Positions 52,437-62,784 are shown, counted from the first letter of the stretch. The stretch: 64,000 bases of DNA from DATEMU01 sp964414585 (GCA_964414585.1 CAYPXR010000009.1:1-64000), one strand, 5' to 3'. Notes: generated from the letters alone by a model not told the origin. Translations and numbers: made by a program.

Positions 52437-53891
52437 TTACTCAGAATCCGATAAGCGTTGTTCGACCAATCGACTCAATTCCCCGATCAATCCCTGCCGT
52501 TCAGAATCGAAATTGCTGCCAGGGGAGGTGAACCGAATTGCCCGGCCTTCCGAGAGCACGACTTCAAATTGCCGGCCCGCCTCGGGATGTGACCCGGGTT
52601 CTCGCCAAGTCGTCTCCGCGCCGCGGTCGATCAAGACGACTTCATGACAGCCGATCTCCGGCGCGATGACGGCGAGGGCGCGCACCAGCTCCTGCGGGTT
52701 GGCGGCTTGTTGGATTTTCAGGCGCGCCAGATTGGCGGCGGCGTGGAGAACCTTGGTTTCCTGCCGACCCGACCAGCGCGAGGCCCAGCCGCCCCATTCG
52801 AGATAGCCGAGCACCCGCGCGGAGAAGAGGGCCATGAAGATGACACCGGCGATGATCAGGCCGAGTACCAAATGGTGCGCCGTCATCGCCGCGAGGCAGA
52901 GCAGACAAACAATGATACTGGCAACGTAAATCTGGATCGCCGCCGCCGAGGGGCTCCTCCCGCGATCGACCAAGCGATGATGAATATGGTCGCGGTCCGA
53001 CGCGAAGAGCGGCTGGCCGCGGACCATCCGCCGGCCGACGGCCAGAAGCGTGTCGAAGATCGGATAGCCGAGCGCAAAGAGCGGCACGAGAATCAGGACG
53101 ACGGTGTGCGCTTTCTGCGCCGATTGCAGCGACGCCAGGGCCAGGAACATCCCGAGCGAAAGCGAGCCGGTGTCGCCGAGAAAGACCCGCGCGGGGTGGA
53201 AATTCCACCGCAGAAAGCCGAGCAGCGACCCGGCCATCAGCACCATCATCACGGTCATGTAATAGTTGCCGAGCCAGATGGCCACGACGGCGTTGACCGC
53301 GGCGGCGAGGAAGCAGATTCCCGCGGCGAGGCCGTCCAGCCCGTCGGTGAGGTTGATCGCGTTGGTGATGCCGACGATCCAAAGAAGCGATGCGACGACG
53401 CCGACGGCGACCGGCAGGTTCACCGATTCAAAACCCGGCATCGTGATCGCCTGTACACGAAAGCCGAGCGAGACCGCCGCGATGGCCACGACGGCCTGCA
53501 CGAGCAGCTTGACCTTCGGGCGAATCTGATGGCGGTCGTCGATCATGCCGAGCAGGACCATGCATCCGGTGCAGGCGAGAATGCCGTAGACGTAGACGAC
53601 CTTCTCCTGGAGCCGCTGGCTGACCAGATTGTTCAGGTGCATGGCGACGAGCGTTCCGGCAAGGACGACGCCGAAGATGACCAGCCCGCCCATCGTCGCG
53701 GTGGCCCGCTCGTGGCGCTTTCGTCCGCCGGGCTGATCGACCCAGCCCATTTTGTTTGCGAGGAGGATGTAGAGAGGGGTCGCAACGGCCGTGGAGATCG
53801 CTGCCGCGGCGAAGAGGATGTAGTAAGATTTGAATTGAAGGAGGTAGCTGATCCAGTCGGTCTCGGATGGAACTGTGGCGGCGGGCGGCAA
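52437..53891 (-). CDS. WecA/TagO-type undecaprenyl-phosphate sugar-1-phosphate transferase
   Basis: This enzyme starts polysaccharide or teichoic-like polymer synthesis by adding a sugar-phosphate to undecaprenyl phosphate at the inner membrane. The 484-residue protein has about eleven helices and the family loops DDRHQIRPKVKLLVQ, NAINLTDGLDGLAAG, FLGDTGSLSLG and HIHHRLVDRG. The last 120 residues (after about 360) form a soluble, GAF-like-looking extension (HAAANLARLKIQQAANP to VLSEGRAIRFTSP) not usual in WecA. The start is a TTG at 53891 with AAAGGA ahead. Alternatives are other members of the MraY/WecA family. Confidence 0.88.
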   Translation of the reverse strand: MPPAATVPSETDWISYLLQFKSYYILFAAAAISTAVATPLYILLANKMGWVDQPGGRKRHERATATMGGLVIFGVVLAGTLVAMHLNNLVSQRLQEKVVYVYGILACTGCMVLLGMIDDRHQIRPKVKLLVQAVVAIAAVSLGFRVQAITMPGFESVNLPVAVGVVASLLWIVGITNAINLTDGLDGLAAGICFLAAAVNAVVAIWLGNYYMTVMMVLMAGSLLGFLRWNFHPARVFLGDTGSLSLGMFLALASLQSAQKAHTVVLILVPLFALGYPIFDTLLAVGRRMVRGQPLFASDRDHIHHRLVDRGRSPSAAAIQIYVASIIVCLLCLAAMTAHHLVLGLIIAGVIFMALFSARVLGYLEWGGWASRWSGRQETKVLHAAANLARLKIQQAANPQELVRALAVIAPEIGCHEVVLIDRGAETTWREPGSHPEAGRQFEVVLSEGRAIRFTSPGSNFDSERQGLIGELSRLVEQRLSDSE

Positions 53892-54014
53892 GGCTCGAAT
53901 CCTTTCTTGACGGTCGCTACGGCGACGCCCATTCTATATCATCGTTATCGTCCCCGCAGTGCAAGTTCTCGTTGAAACGTCGGAAGGTTTCCGCAATACG
54001 GACAGGCTCTCTTC

Positions 54015-57000
54015 ATGTCCATTCGTCTCATCGCCGGTCGGGCTGGAAGCGGGAAGACCCATTGGTGTCTGTCGCGCATCTGCGAAGCCCTGGCCCAGAG
54101 CCTGACCGACGGGTCGAAGCTCATCCTTCTCGTGCCGGAGCAGGCGGCCCTGCAAATGGAGCGCGGGCTCCTGGCGCGATCGGCCTCGCCGGCGCTGGGC
54201 CGGTGCGACGTGCTCAGCTTTCGACGGCTGGCCCATCGCATCCTCAACGAATCCAAGGCCGGTCCCCACGGTCCGATCCCGACGCCGCTCTCGCCCATCG
54301 GCCGGCAGATGGCCCTGCGGCGATTGATCCAGCAGCATCGCCGCGAGCTGCGCGAATTCGGCAAGGTGGCGGAGCGGGCCGGCTTCATCAGCGCCGTCGC
54401 CCACGGGATCGTCGAGCTGCTTCAGGAGGCGGTGACTGTCGATCAGTTGGACGCGGCAGCGGCGAGCGCGGAATCCGCCGGCGACCCTTCGGCTCCGCGC
54501 CTGCACGACATGGCCCTGCTCCTGCGGGCCTATCTCGATTATCTCGGATCGGATCGCGTCGATCCCGAGCGCGTCCTGGATTTGGCGCGGGCCCGGCTCG
54601 ATTGGATCGAATGGCTCGACGGCGCGCAGGTCTGGATCGACGGCTTTGCAGGGCTGACGCAGCAGCAAATGCGAATGATCGTCGGCCTCGCCCAGCGCGT
54701 CGGTCATGTGGAACTGGCCCTGCTGCTCGATCCTGATCGCGGGCGGATCCGCGACCTCGACGCCGCGCCGGACGACATCTCTCTGTTTGCGAGGACGGAG
54801 CGAACCTGGTTCAACCTCGCGCGAACGCTGCGTGAGGCCGGTGTGTCGATCGATGAGCCGATTCTCCTTGGCGAGAAGGGCTGCCCGCGGTTTCATGATA
54901 CGCCGCTACTTGCTCAATTAGAACAGCGGCTTTTTTCCGGAAATTCGCCATCCCCGCCGCGACGGGTAAGCTCGATCCGCCATCCGCAACGGTCATCGGT
55001 TTGTCTCATTGAAGCGAATGATCGCCGTTCCGAGGTCGCCGCCGCCGTCCGGACGATCGTCGATCTGGTGCAGCGCGAGGAGCGTCCGCTGCGTTATCGC
55101 GAAATCGCCGTCATCGTCCGCGACCTGACGGCCTATCACGATCTGCTCTCCGCCGAACTCGCGGCGCACGATATCCCGTTCTTCATCGATCGCCGCCGCC
55201 AGACCTACCATCACCCGCTGGTGCAGCTCGTCCGCGCGGCCATCTCCATGCGCGCGGGCGACCCGTTCGATCATGCGATGGCCCAGTTGCTCAAGACGGG
55301 CCTGTGCGGTCTGCGGGACGACGAGGCGGACGCGTTGGAAAACTATCAACTGGCGCACGGCTTGAATACGTCGGCGGCGTGGGAGGAGCCGTGGAGCTAT
55401 CCGGTCCAGCCCGGCGACCGACGGCGCGCGGCGACGCCTGCCGCGCGGAGGGCGCTGGCGCGGGTGAATCATTCGCGTAAGGCGCTGCGCGAGCGGATTG
55501 GGGAGTGGTGGCCGGCGAATGAAGGGGCCAGGGGTCAGGGGCCAGGAGCCAGTGGTGCGGAGTCCCTGGTCCCTAGCCCCCAGCCCCTGGTCCCCAGCCC
55601 CTGCCGAGAATGGGTGTCTGAGCTTTACTCGTTACAAGAGAGACTCAACGTCCGCGCATCCCTCGCGCAATGGTGCGACGCCGCCATTGCGCGCGGCGAT
55701 CTCGACGAGGCGGAGGAGCACGAACAGGTCTGGTCCGATCTCGTCAAACTTCTCGACGAGGTCATCATCGCGCTGGGCGACGAGCGGATGACCGGCCGGC
55801 AGTTTCAGGAGATTATCGAGTCCGGTCTCTCCGAGTTCACCGTCGGTCTTGTCCCCGCGACGCTCGATCAGGTGCTGGTCGGTTCCATCGAGCGCAGCCG
55901 CCATCCGCCGATCCGCGCCGCCTTCATTCTGGGCATGGCCGAAGGGCAATTCCCGCAGCGCATTCCCGAGGACACGATCTTCGCCGACGACGATCGAGAA
56001 AAACTCGCGAAGGCCGGCGTTCAACTGGGCCAGACTCGATCGCGCCAGCTTCTCGACGAGCGAATGCTGGCCTACGTCGCGGTCACACGGCCGGGCGAAT
56101 TTCTCTGGGTGAGCTATCCGCGCACCGACGACGACGCGACGCCGTTGCCGCCGTCGCCTTACTGGCCCGCGATTCAGTCGGCTTTGCCGGACGTTTCCGT
56201 CGAGAAGTTGGAAACCGTCGAGCCGGATTCCGGCGCGGCGGACCCCTTCGCGGTCTCCACCCTCGGCAAACTCGCCGGCGGTCTGGCGGGAAGTCTTCGA
56301 CTCTATTGCGAAGACAAACTCGCGCCGACGGCCGCTGCCCATTGGTTCTCGCTGTACGACTGGGTGAGGAGCATTCCAACGATCCGCGAGACCGTGGCCG
56401 CGACCCTCTCGTCGCTGCGCATCCCGGCCGAAGCCCAACTCGAGCCCGCTTCGGCCGCCGCCCTGTGGCAAAAGCCCTATCGAACGAGCGTCAGCGCGTT
56501 GGAGCAGTTCGCCCAGTGTCCCTTTCAGCACTATGCCGCGCGGGGACTTGGACTCGAACCGCGCGCCGAGCATGTCCTGACACCGCTGGACATCGGTCGC
56601 ATCTACCATCGCGTCCTCGAGCACTTCGTCACGGAGCTGGTCGATTCCGGCCGGTCGCTGGGCGAACTGTCCACCGAGGCCATCGCGTCGAGCCTCAACC
56701 GCCTCTGCCAGGACATCGTGCCGCAATTTGCCGAGGAATTGCGACTGGAAGAGGCCCAGCGTCGCGCGACCATCCGCCGCGGCCGGCGCGATTTGCTCCC
56801 CGCGGTCAACGGCCAGCGATCCTCCATCGCCCGAACGCCGCTGCGTCCCAGGCTCGCCGAGCGATCGTTCGGTACGGACGAGTCCGGCGCGCTGCCGGCG
56901 TTGGAATTGAAGACGACCCACGGCCTCGTCCGCCTGCGCGGCGTGATCGATCGCGTGGACCTTCTTCCCACCGGCGACGCCAACATCGCGGTCGTCTTCG

Positions 57001-57614
57001 ACTACAAGCGGTCGCTCGGCCGGCGTCTCGCCCTCGGCGAGGTCTACCACGGCCTCGCCCTGCAACTGCTCGCCTATCTTCTCGTCCTCCGCGATCACGG
57101 CGGCACATTGAGCCAGGGCAAGCTTATCCCCGGCGGGGCCTTTTACCTGCCGCTGCTCTCCGGTCTGCAAAAGCTCAAGCATCCGAGTCAGGCCGATGGG
57201 GAGGGCTTCGACGCCTACAAGGGCTTCCGGCCGCGCGGCGTCGTCGATTTCGACTGGATCAATCAGCTCGATCCCTCCCTGGACACCGGCGCGAGCGCGA
57301 TCTTTAACGTCTATCGCAAGAAGGATGGCGAGATTGGGCACACGGATCACTCCGACGCCGTCGGCGATCACTCCTTCGGCAAGCTCCTCGATCATGTCCG
57401 CCGGAAGATGACCCAGCTTGCGGACGATTGGATCGGCGGGAACATCGCCGTGAAACCGGCGCAGCACGGCAAGTGGATCGCCTGCACGCACTGCGCCTTT
57501 GCATCAGTTTGTCGGTTTGAATACGCCGCGAAGCGAACGAACGCCCTCGAAGTGCTGGATCGGACGCGGGTGCTGGAGCGCCTCGCGAAGGAGGGGGAGG
57601 CCGGCGATGCCTGA
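54015..57614 (+). CDS. addB: AddB-type helicase-nuclease subunit
   Basis: With AddA this forms the RecBCD-like enzyme that processes double-strand breaks for recombination. The 1199-residue protein has the Walker A GRAGSGKT (8-15), a large central region, and a C-terminal PD-(D/E)xK nuclease (Asp996, Lys998 in FDYKRSLG). The iron-sulfur cluster cysteines are Cys835 (CPFQHYA) and CTHCAFASVC (1157, 1160, 1166). A repeat-rich insertion (about 503-530) sits in the middle. It is followed by addA, whose start overlaps its end by eight bases. Confidence 0.93.
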   Translation: MSIRLIAGRAGSGKTHWCLSRICEALAQSLTDGSKLILLVPEQAALQMERGLLARSASPALGRCDVLSFRRLAHRILNESKAGPHGPIPTPLSPIGRQMALRRLIQQHRRELREFGKVAERAGFISAVAHGIVELLQEAVTVDQLDAAAASAESAGDPSAPRLHDMALLLRAYLDYLGSDRVDPERVLDLARARLDWIEWLDGAQVWIDGFAGLTQQQMRMIVGLAQRVGHVELALLLDPDRGRIRDLDAAPDDISLFARTERTWFNLARTLREAGVSIDEPILLGEKGCPRFHDTPLLAQLEQRLFSGNSPSPPRRVSSIRHPQRSSVCLIEANDRRSEVAAAVRTIVDLVQREERPLRYREIAVIVRDLTAYHDLLSAELAAHDIPFFIDRRRQTYHHPLVQLVRAAISMRAGDPFDHAMAQLLKTGLCGLRDDEADALENYQLAHGLNTSAAWEEPWSYPVQPGDRRRAATPAARRALARVNHSRKALRERIGEWWPANEGARGQGPGASGAESLVPSPQPLVPSPCREWVSELYSLQERLNVRASLAQWCDAAIARGDLDEAEEHEQVWSDLVKLLDEVIIALGDERMTGRQFQEIIESGLSEFTVGLVPATLDQVLVGSIERSRHPPIRAAFILGMAEGQFPQRIPEDTIFADDDREKLAKAGVQLGQTRSRQLLDERMLAYVAVTRPGEFLWVSYPRTDDDATPLPPSPYWPAIQSALPDVSVEKLETVEPDSGAADPFAVSTLGKLAGGLAGSLRLYCEDKLAPTAAAHWFSLYDWVRSIPTIRETVAATLSSLRIPAEAQLEPASAAALWQKPYRTSVSALEQFAQCPFQHYAARGLGLEPRAEHVLTPLDIGRIYHRVLEHFVTELVDSGRSLGELSTEAIASSLNRLCQDIVPQFAEELRLEEAQRRATIRRGRRDLLPAVNGQRSSIARTPLRPRLAERSFGTDESGALPALELKTTHGLVRLRGVIDRVDLLPTGDANIAVVFDYKRSLGRRLALGEVYHGLALQLLAYLLVLRDHGGTLSQGKLIPGGAFYLPLLSGLQKLKHPSQADGEGFDAYKGFRPRGVVDFDWINQLDPSLDTGASAIFNVYRKKDGEIGHTDHSDAVGDHSFGKLLDHVRRKMTQLADDWIGGNIAVKPAQHGKWIACTHCAFASVCRFEYAAKRTNALEVLDRTRVLERLAKEGEAGDA
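55523..55602. repeat. Heptanucleotide repeats with inverted arms inside addB
   Basis: The left arm repeats GGGGCCA, GGGGTCA, GGGGCCA, GGAGCCA and the right arm CCCTGGT, CCCTAGC, CCCCAGC, CCCTGGT, CCCCAGC, so the two arms are complementary in part. They encode a Gly/Pro/Ser-rich insertion in an otherwise conserved protein, leaving the frame open. Confidence 0.75.
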
Positions 57615-60600
57615 ACCCGTCTGGACAGCCGCCCAACGCCGCGCGATCGAAACGATTGATCGCAGCGTGCTCGTTTCCGCCGGGGCCGGCAGCGGCAAGA
57701 CGGCCGTGCTGGCCGAACGCTGTGCGGAACTCGTGGCGAACCCGCGCGGGGGCTGTTCGGTCGATCAACTTCTCGTGGTCACCTTTACCGATGCGGCGTC
57801 GTCTGAGATGCGCAGCCGCATTGCGTCGGCCCTGCGCGCTCGGTTGGCCCAGTCTCCGACGAACGGATGGTTGCAACGGCAACTGGCCCTTCTCGACGGC
57901 GCGGCGATCTCGACGCTGCACTCCTTCTGCCGCCAGATCCTGGGCAAGTACTTTGCCCACGCCGACATGGACCCGCTCATGCCGCTGCTCGACCCGGCCG
58001 ACGCGAGACTTCTCCGAAAGGAGACCGCCCGGCAAGTCTTCGACGAATTCGGCCGCCGCGAGGACGCCGTCGGAGAAGCCTTCCTCGATTTCATCGCCTC
58101 CTATTCGCCCGCCGGTGAAACGGCAATGATCGACCGCGCCCTCGAAGTCGACGCCTTCCTCAATTCGGTCCTCGATCCCGACGCATGGCTGCAGCATTCG
58201 CTCGATTCCCTGGCGACAAGGGGCGGCGAGTTGCCCGACTATTGGCGATCGCGCTACGTCGACATGGTCCGCCGCGAACTCGACGAGCAATCGCGGCTGG
58301 TGAAGCAACATCTGGCAGCGCTGCGGAATGAACCCGCCGCCGTCGATGAATCCAGACAATCGCTGGCGTCCCATGCCGCGGCGCTGGACGGCTGGCGAGC
58401 CATGCTTCAACGATCGACCGATTTGAAAACGCTGGACGCCGTCTGCCACGAAGGAATCGGTTCCTACATATTCCCCGCGGTGCCGCGAAAGACGCCCAAG
58501 GTGAAGGCCCTGCCGGAGGCCGAGCTGGCGGCCTTCATCCGCGCCGCCGAAATGCTGCGAACCGTTCGGGATGATCTCTTCACCAAGCGGCTCGACGATG
58601 TCGTCGGGCATTTCACCGTCGCCGAGTGGGCCGAGGGCCTGGCGCGGACGCGGCCTCACGCCGAAGTCTTCGTCGCTCTCGTCAGGGCGGTGCGGAACGC
58701 GTACCAAAAGGCCAAGAGCGGCCTGGGCGTGATGGACTTCGTCGACCTGGAGCGCCGGGCACGCGATCTCTTGCTGAACGAATCCAATCACGTCGCCGCG
58801 CAACTGCGCGATCGCTTCGTACACGTGCTCGTCGATGAATTCCAGGACATCAATCCCGTTCAGGCCGACATCCTGCGGCTCGTCAGCCGGGAGGTCGAGG
58901 CCGGCCGGCCGGCGAATCTCTTTACCGTGGGCGACGTCAAGCAGAGCATCTACCGATTTCGTCTCGCCGAGCCGATGCTCTTTTTGAAAAGGCGAGAGCG
59001 ATTTGCGGCGGACGGCGAGCGCGGCGTCGCCATCGACCTCGTGGAAAACTTCCGCAGTCGGCCGCGTGTGCTCGACGGGATCAACGCCTTGATGGAACGC
59101 CTGATGGCAGCGGACCTGGGCGGCATCGACTACGACGATTCCGCGCGCTTGCGCCCCGGACCGGTTCCGGCGGACCCACCACCGGATGAATCGACGCCAA
59201 TCGAGTTGCACCTGCTCGACGACCGCCCCATACCGGACGAAGAAGAAAAGGATGAAGAAGAGTCCGACGGCGGCGGTGCGGAGTGGCTGCGCATCGAGCG
59301 CGAGGCTTACATCATCGCGGGGCGGATCCAGGCCTTGGTCGCCCGGGGCGCGAATTACAGCGACATCGTCATCCTGCTCCGTTCCATGAAAATTCGTGCG
59401 GGCCTTTTTGTGCGTACTCTCTCGCGGCTCGGCATTCCGGTTTACGCGGACACGTCCGGCGGCTTTTTTGAATCCCTTGAGGTGCGGGACCTGCTCTCGC
59501 TTCTCGCGATCCTGGATAACGAGCAGCAGGACATCCCGCTCGCGGCGGTCCTCCGTTCTCCGCTTTTCGGCGAGCCGTTGAGCGACAACGAACTCGTGGC
59601 CATCCGCGCGGAGTCTCGCGGGCAGGACGCCGATTCGCGATTCCACGTCGCCGTCGCCGAGTATGCCCAACGCGGGGCTGATACGAATCTTCGCGCACGC
59701 CTGACCGAAATCTTCGATCGCATCGATCGGTGGCGTCAGCGCGCCCGCCGCCGCCCGCTGGCCGATGTCGTCTGGCAGATCTACGAGGAAAGCGGCTACC
59801 TCGCCTACGTCGAGGGCCTTCGCGACGGCCGCCAGCGCCGCGCGAACCTGCTGCAACTCCACGAATACGCCCGCCAGTTCGGCGGCTTCCGGCGGCAGGG
59901 TCTTTACCGCTTCCTGCGCTTCATCGACGGCCTTCGCGACGCCGGCGAGGACCTGGAGCCCGGCACGGCGGCCGCGCCGAGCGGCGACGTCGTCCGCGTC
60001 ATGACGATCCACCGCAGCAAGGGACTCGAATTTCCCATCGTCATCCTCGGTGAGCTTGGAAAGCGCTTCAATCTCGACGATGCCCGCGGGCGAATTCTCT
60101 TCGACCGGCAACTCGGACTGGCCCTGGACGCCGTCGATCTTGAGCGGCGAATCTCCTATCCGACGCTCCCGCATCGTCTCGTGTCGCGGTCCATCCACGC
60201 CGAGTCGCTGGCCGAGGAATTGCGCATCCTCTACGTGGCCCTCACCCGCGCGAAGCAACGCCTGGTATTGGTCGGTTCAAAGTCCCCGAGCAGACTTCAG
60301 TCGCTCCGCGAGCGATTGCGGGGTCACGAAGGTCCGCTGCCAATCTCCGATCGCCTCGGGGCGACCAGTGCGATGGACTGGGTGCTTTCCGCGCTGGCCT
60401 GTCAACGCGAAGACCAAGTCGCGCAAATCGCCGGCGACCGCGACGTCGGAGGTCGCCCCCTGTTCAGCGTTCATACCTACGATGCCGAGTTCATGCGCGA
60501 CTGGAAATTGGAGCCCGAGCCGAAGCCCCGGCAACTTCAATCGCTCGATACGCTCGCGCAATTACGCTCGATGGAAAGCCCGCCGCCCTTGGAGGGATCG

Positions 60601-61356
60601 AAGACGCTTATTCAAATTGTCGAGCGGAGATTGACCACGCCGTATCCGGCAAGGGCATTGACACGCGTGCCGGCTGTCGCCGCGGCGACCGTCCTCAAAC
60701 GCCGGTGGGACGCCATCGACGATCCTGACGATCGGTCCGCTTCCTGGCCGCTACAAGTGAAGACTCGGCGATCGTCCGTATTAACGGCGGATCGCTTCCA
60801 CCCGCCGGAGACTCTGCAACCGTCGGTGCAAAGCGACGCGACGAGCCGGGGCACCTGGACGCACGCACTCCTGCAACGTCTCGATTTCCGCCGCCCCTGT
60901 GACAATGCCGATCTCAAGGAACAGCTTCGCTCCGTTACCGACGCCGGATTCCTGACGACCGAGCAGGCGAAACAGATCGATCTCGATTCGATTGAATGGT
61001 TCGTCCGGACACCCCTCGCCGGCCGATTGCGGGAAGAAAAAACGCGCATGCATAGGGAGTGGCCTTTTGTCATCGGCGTCGATCCATCGCGGTACGATCC
61101 CGCCGCGAAGAAAATCGACGACCAGGACGTGTTGCTTGTGCGAGGTATTCTCGATGTGCTCTTCGATTCCGGCGACGGCTGGGAGATCCTCGACTACAAG
61201 ACGGACGCCCTTGATTCCTCCGCAATCGCGCAGCGCGTGGAGGATTACCGCGGCCAACTCGGCATTTATTCGGCGGCGGTTCAGGCGGTCTGGCGGACCT
61301 CCGTCAAGAAACGCTGGCTCGTCTTTCTTTCGCCGCGCCAAATTGTCGAAGTCTAA
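57607..61356 (+). CDS. addA: AddA-type UvrD-like helicase-nuclease
   Basis: The 1249-residue protein is the helicase and second nuclease subunit. It has Walker A SAGAGSGKTAVL, helicase motif II LVDEFQDINPVQ, motif VVRVMTIHRSKGLEFPIVIL, and the C-terminal RecB-type nuclease WEILDYKTDAL (Asp1196, Lys1198). The start ATG 57607 overlaps the end of addB. No recombination inhibitor or prophage gene is close. The pair suggests AddAB rather than RecBCD handles breaks here. Confidence 0.95.
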   Translation: MPEPVWTAAQRRAIETIDRSVLVSAGAGSGKTAVLAERCAELVANPRGGCSVDQLLVVTFTDAASSEMRSRIASALRARLAQSPTNGWLQRQLALLDGAAISTLHSFCRQILGKYFAHADMDPLMPLLDPADARLLRKETARQVFDEFGRREDAVGEAFLDFIASYSPAGETAMIDRALEVDAFLNSVLDPDAWLQHSLDSLATRGGELPDYWRSRYVDMVRRELDEQSRLVKQHLAALRNEPAAVDESRQSLASHAAALDGWRAMLQRSTDLKTLDAVCHEGIGSYIFPAVPRKTPKVKALPEAELAAFIRAAEMLRTVRDDLFTKRLDDVVGHFTVAEWAEGLARTRPHAEVFVALVRAVRNAYQKAKSGLGVMDFVDLERRARDLLLNESNHVAAQLRDRFVHVLVDEFQDINPVQADILRLVSREVEAGRPANLFTVGDVKQSIYRFRLAEPMLFLKRRERFAADGERGVAIDLVENFRSRPRVLDGINALMERLMAADLGGIDYDDSARLRPGPVPADPPPDESTPIELHLLDDRPIPDEEEKDEEESDGGGAEWLRIEREAYIIAGRIQALVARGANYSDIVILLRSMKIRAGLFVRTLSRLGIPVYADTSGGFFESLEVRDLLSLLAILDNEQQDIPLAAVLRSPLFGEPLSDNELVAIRAESRGQDADSRFHVAVAEYAQRGADTNLRARLTEIFDRIDRWRQRARRRPLADVVWQIYEESGYLAYVEGLRDGRQRRANLLQLHEYARQFGGFRRQGLYRFLRFIDGLRDAGEDLEPGTAAAPSGDVVRVMTIHRSKGLEFPIVILGELGKRFNLDDARGRILFDRQLGLALDAVDLERRISYPTLPHRLVSRSIHAESLAEELRILYVALTRAKQRLVLVGSKSPSRLQSLRERLRGHEGPLPISDRLGATSAMDWVLSALACQREDQVAQIAGDRDVGGRPLFSVHTYDAEFMRDWKLEPEPKPRQLQSLDTLAQLRSMESPPPLEGSKTLIQIVERRLTTPYPARALTRVPAVAAATVLKRRWDAIDDPDDRSASWPLQVKTRRSSVLTADRFHPPETLQPSVQSDATSRGTWTHALLQRLDFRRPCDNADLKEQLRSVTDAGFLTTEQAKQIDLDSIEWFVRTPLAGRLREEKTRMHREWPFVIGVDPSRYDPAAKKIDDQDVLLVRGILDVLFDSGDGWEILDYKTDALDSSAIAQRVEDYRGQLGIYSAAVQAVWRTSVKKRWLVFLSPRQIVEV

Positions 61357-61364
61357 GGGGCCGG

Positions 61365-62780
61365 TCACATCCCCATGTACGGCGTCAGCATGTAAAAATA
61401 GAACACGCTCCACGCCCCGCAACCGATCGTCACCCAGCGGCGAGTCGGCCCGGCGGTCCACGGCGCGATCACGGCGAGCCAGACAATCACGAAGTCCATG
61501 GAATAACGGTAATAACCCGGCGAGCCGAACCCCGGTCCGTGATAGGCGGCCAGCGCCGCTATCACCAGTAGAGTCGAGATCATGAGCGCGCGGCGTGCGC
61601 TGTCGCGCCACCATCGGCGGATGTCGAACAAGGCGAAAAACAACAGGGGCGTGCCGAACCAAATCGCCGATCCCACGGCCTCGCCGCTGATCTCCAGGCC
61701 GTCGTGCTTGAAGTCGAAGTGCGGCGGAGACAGCCACATGTGATAAAGGTGCTCCGGCATATATCGGGGCGCGAAGACCTGGACTTGCCCATCGGGGCCT
61801 CGGACGCGGTGGTCAAGGGGCGAATCCTGCCCTTCGAAAATGTATCGATAGCCCGTTTCGAAAGGCGAGCCGAACTTCATCATGTTCAGCGTCATGGGCA
61901 CGGCCAGCGTCAGTGCGAGCGGGATGCCGGCCGCCGTCAACGCCCGCCCGCGGCGCGGTGACCGCAGCGCGAGCCACAAAACCGGCAGGGCATAGGCAAG
62001 GCAGGTCTGTCGCGACCAGGCGGCGATCAAGACTCCGATGCCCGCCAACCAGAATCGCCGACGGCCCAGTAGATCGATCAAGACGATGGCGATTCCCGCT
62101 TGTGACAGCACATGCTGGATCGAATAGATCCAACCGCGTTGGCAGAGCGTGGCTTCTGTTCGCAGGCAGGTACCGGCCAGCAGGTGGAAAGCCATCAGGG
62201 CTGCCCAGGGCGGGTTCAGGCCGCTGCGGCGCATCACCCAAAAACAGAGCAGCGGCACCGGCGCCGCCACGATGGCAACGTAAACCAACATGAAGAAAAC
62301 GGGCGGTGGACCGAGGATGGCTTGATGCAGCCCATAGACACAGTAGCAGATGATCGTCCACAACGGCGGGAAAACGTTGTAATAGTGCCCCTGATAAAGC
62401 GCCACGTCCCCGCCGCCCGACGGCAGATCCAGATGGCCGGCCAGCCAGGACATCGCCTCCGCCGCGCCCTGATTGTTCTCCGGCGCGACATACCACTGCG
62501 AGAGCCGCAGCGACGGACCCATGACCGCCAGACACGCGACGTAAAGCCCGACGACGACGAGCCACTCTTTCACCCGCGGGGCCGGACCGCCTGCACCGGG
62601 TTCCACGATTTGGTAAGTCGTTGGATCGGTTGGATCGAATTCTCTCCCGCATTCCGGACACCGCGACACGTCCAGTCCGCGCAGCAGGTACCCGCAGCCC
62701 GCACATCCGGCGTCGGTCGGCACGCCCGGGAATCGAGAGGACGCTTCGTCCGTGCCCTCGCGCTGTCCGGACGTCGCCAT
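61365..62780 (-). CDS. Polytopic membrane protein with N-terminal zinc ribbon
   Basis: The 471-residue protein starts with a zinc ribbon (Cys 26, 29, 41, 44; CAGCGYLLRGL...CPECG) and then has about nine membrane helices with a long loop FDFKHDGLEISGEAVG. The membrane part looks like planctomycete glycosyltransferase-like integral membrane proteins, but no catalytic motif can be named. It lies beside a lipoprotein gene on the same strand, with four bases between. The ribbon could anchor a cytoplasmic partner. Confidence 0.7.
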   Translation of the reverse strand: MATSGQREGTDEASSRFPGVPTDAGCAGCGYLLRGLDVSRCPECGREFDPTDPTTYQIVEPGAGGPAPRVKEWLVVVGLYVACLAVMGPSLRLSQWYVAPENNQGAAEAMSWLAGHLDLPSGGGDVALYQGHYYNVFPPLWTIICYCVYGLHQAILGPPPVFFMLVYVAIVAAPVPLLCFWVMRRSGLNPPWAALMAFHLLAGTCLRTEATLCQRGWIYSIQHVLSQAGIAIVLIDLLGRRRFWLAGIGVLIAAWSRQTCLAYALPVLWLALRSPRRGRALTAAGIPLALTLAVPMTLNMMKFGSPFETGYRYIFEGQDSPLDHRVRGPDGQVQVFAPRYMPEHLYHMWLSPPHFDFKHDGLEISGEAVGSAIWFGTPLLFFALFDIRRWWRDSARRALMISTLLVIAALAAYHGPGFGSPGYYRYSMDFVIVWLAVIAPWTAGPTRRWVTIGCGAWSVFYFYMLTPYMGM

Positions 62781-62784
62781 GCGA

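Noticed and set aside
57304..60258. Very long minus-strand frame (984 codons) over addB/addA
   Set aside because: High GC with few minus-strand stop codons explains it; the plus strand carries all AddA motifs in the same region.
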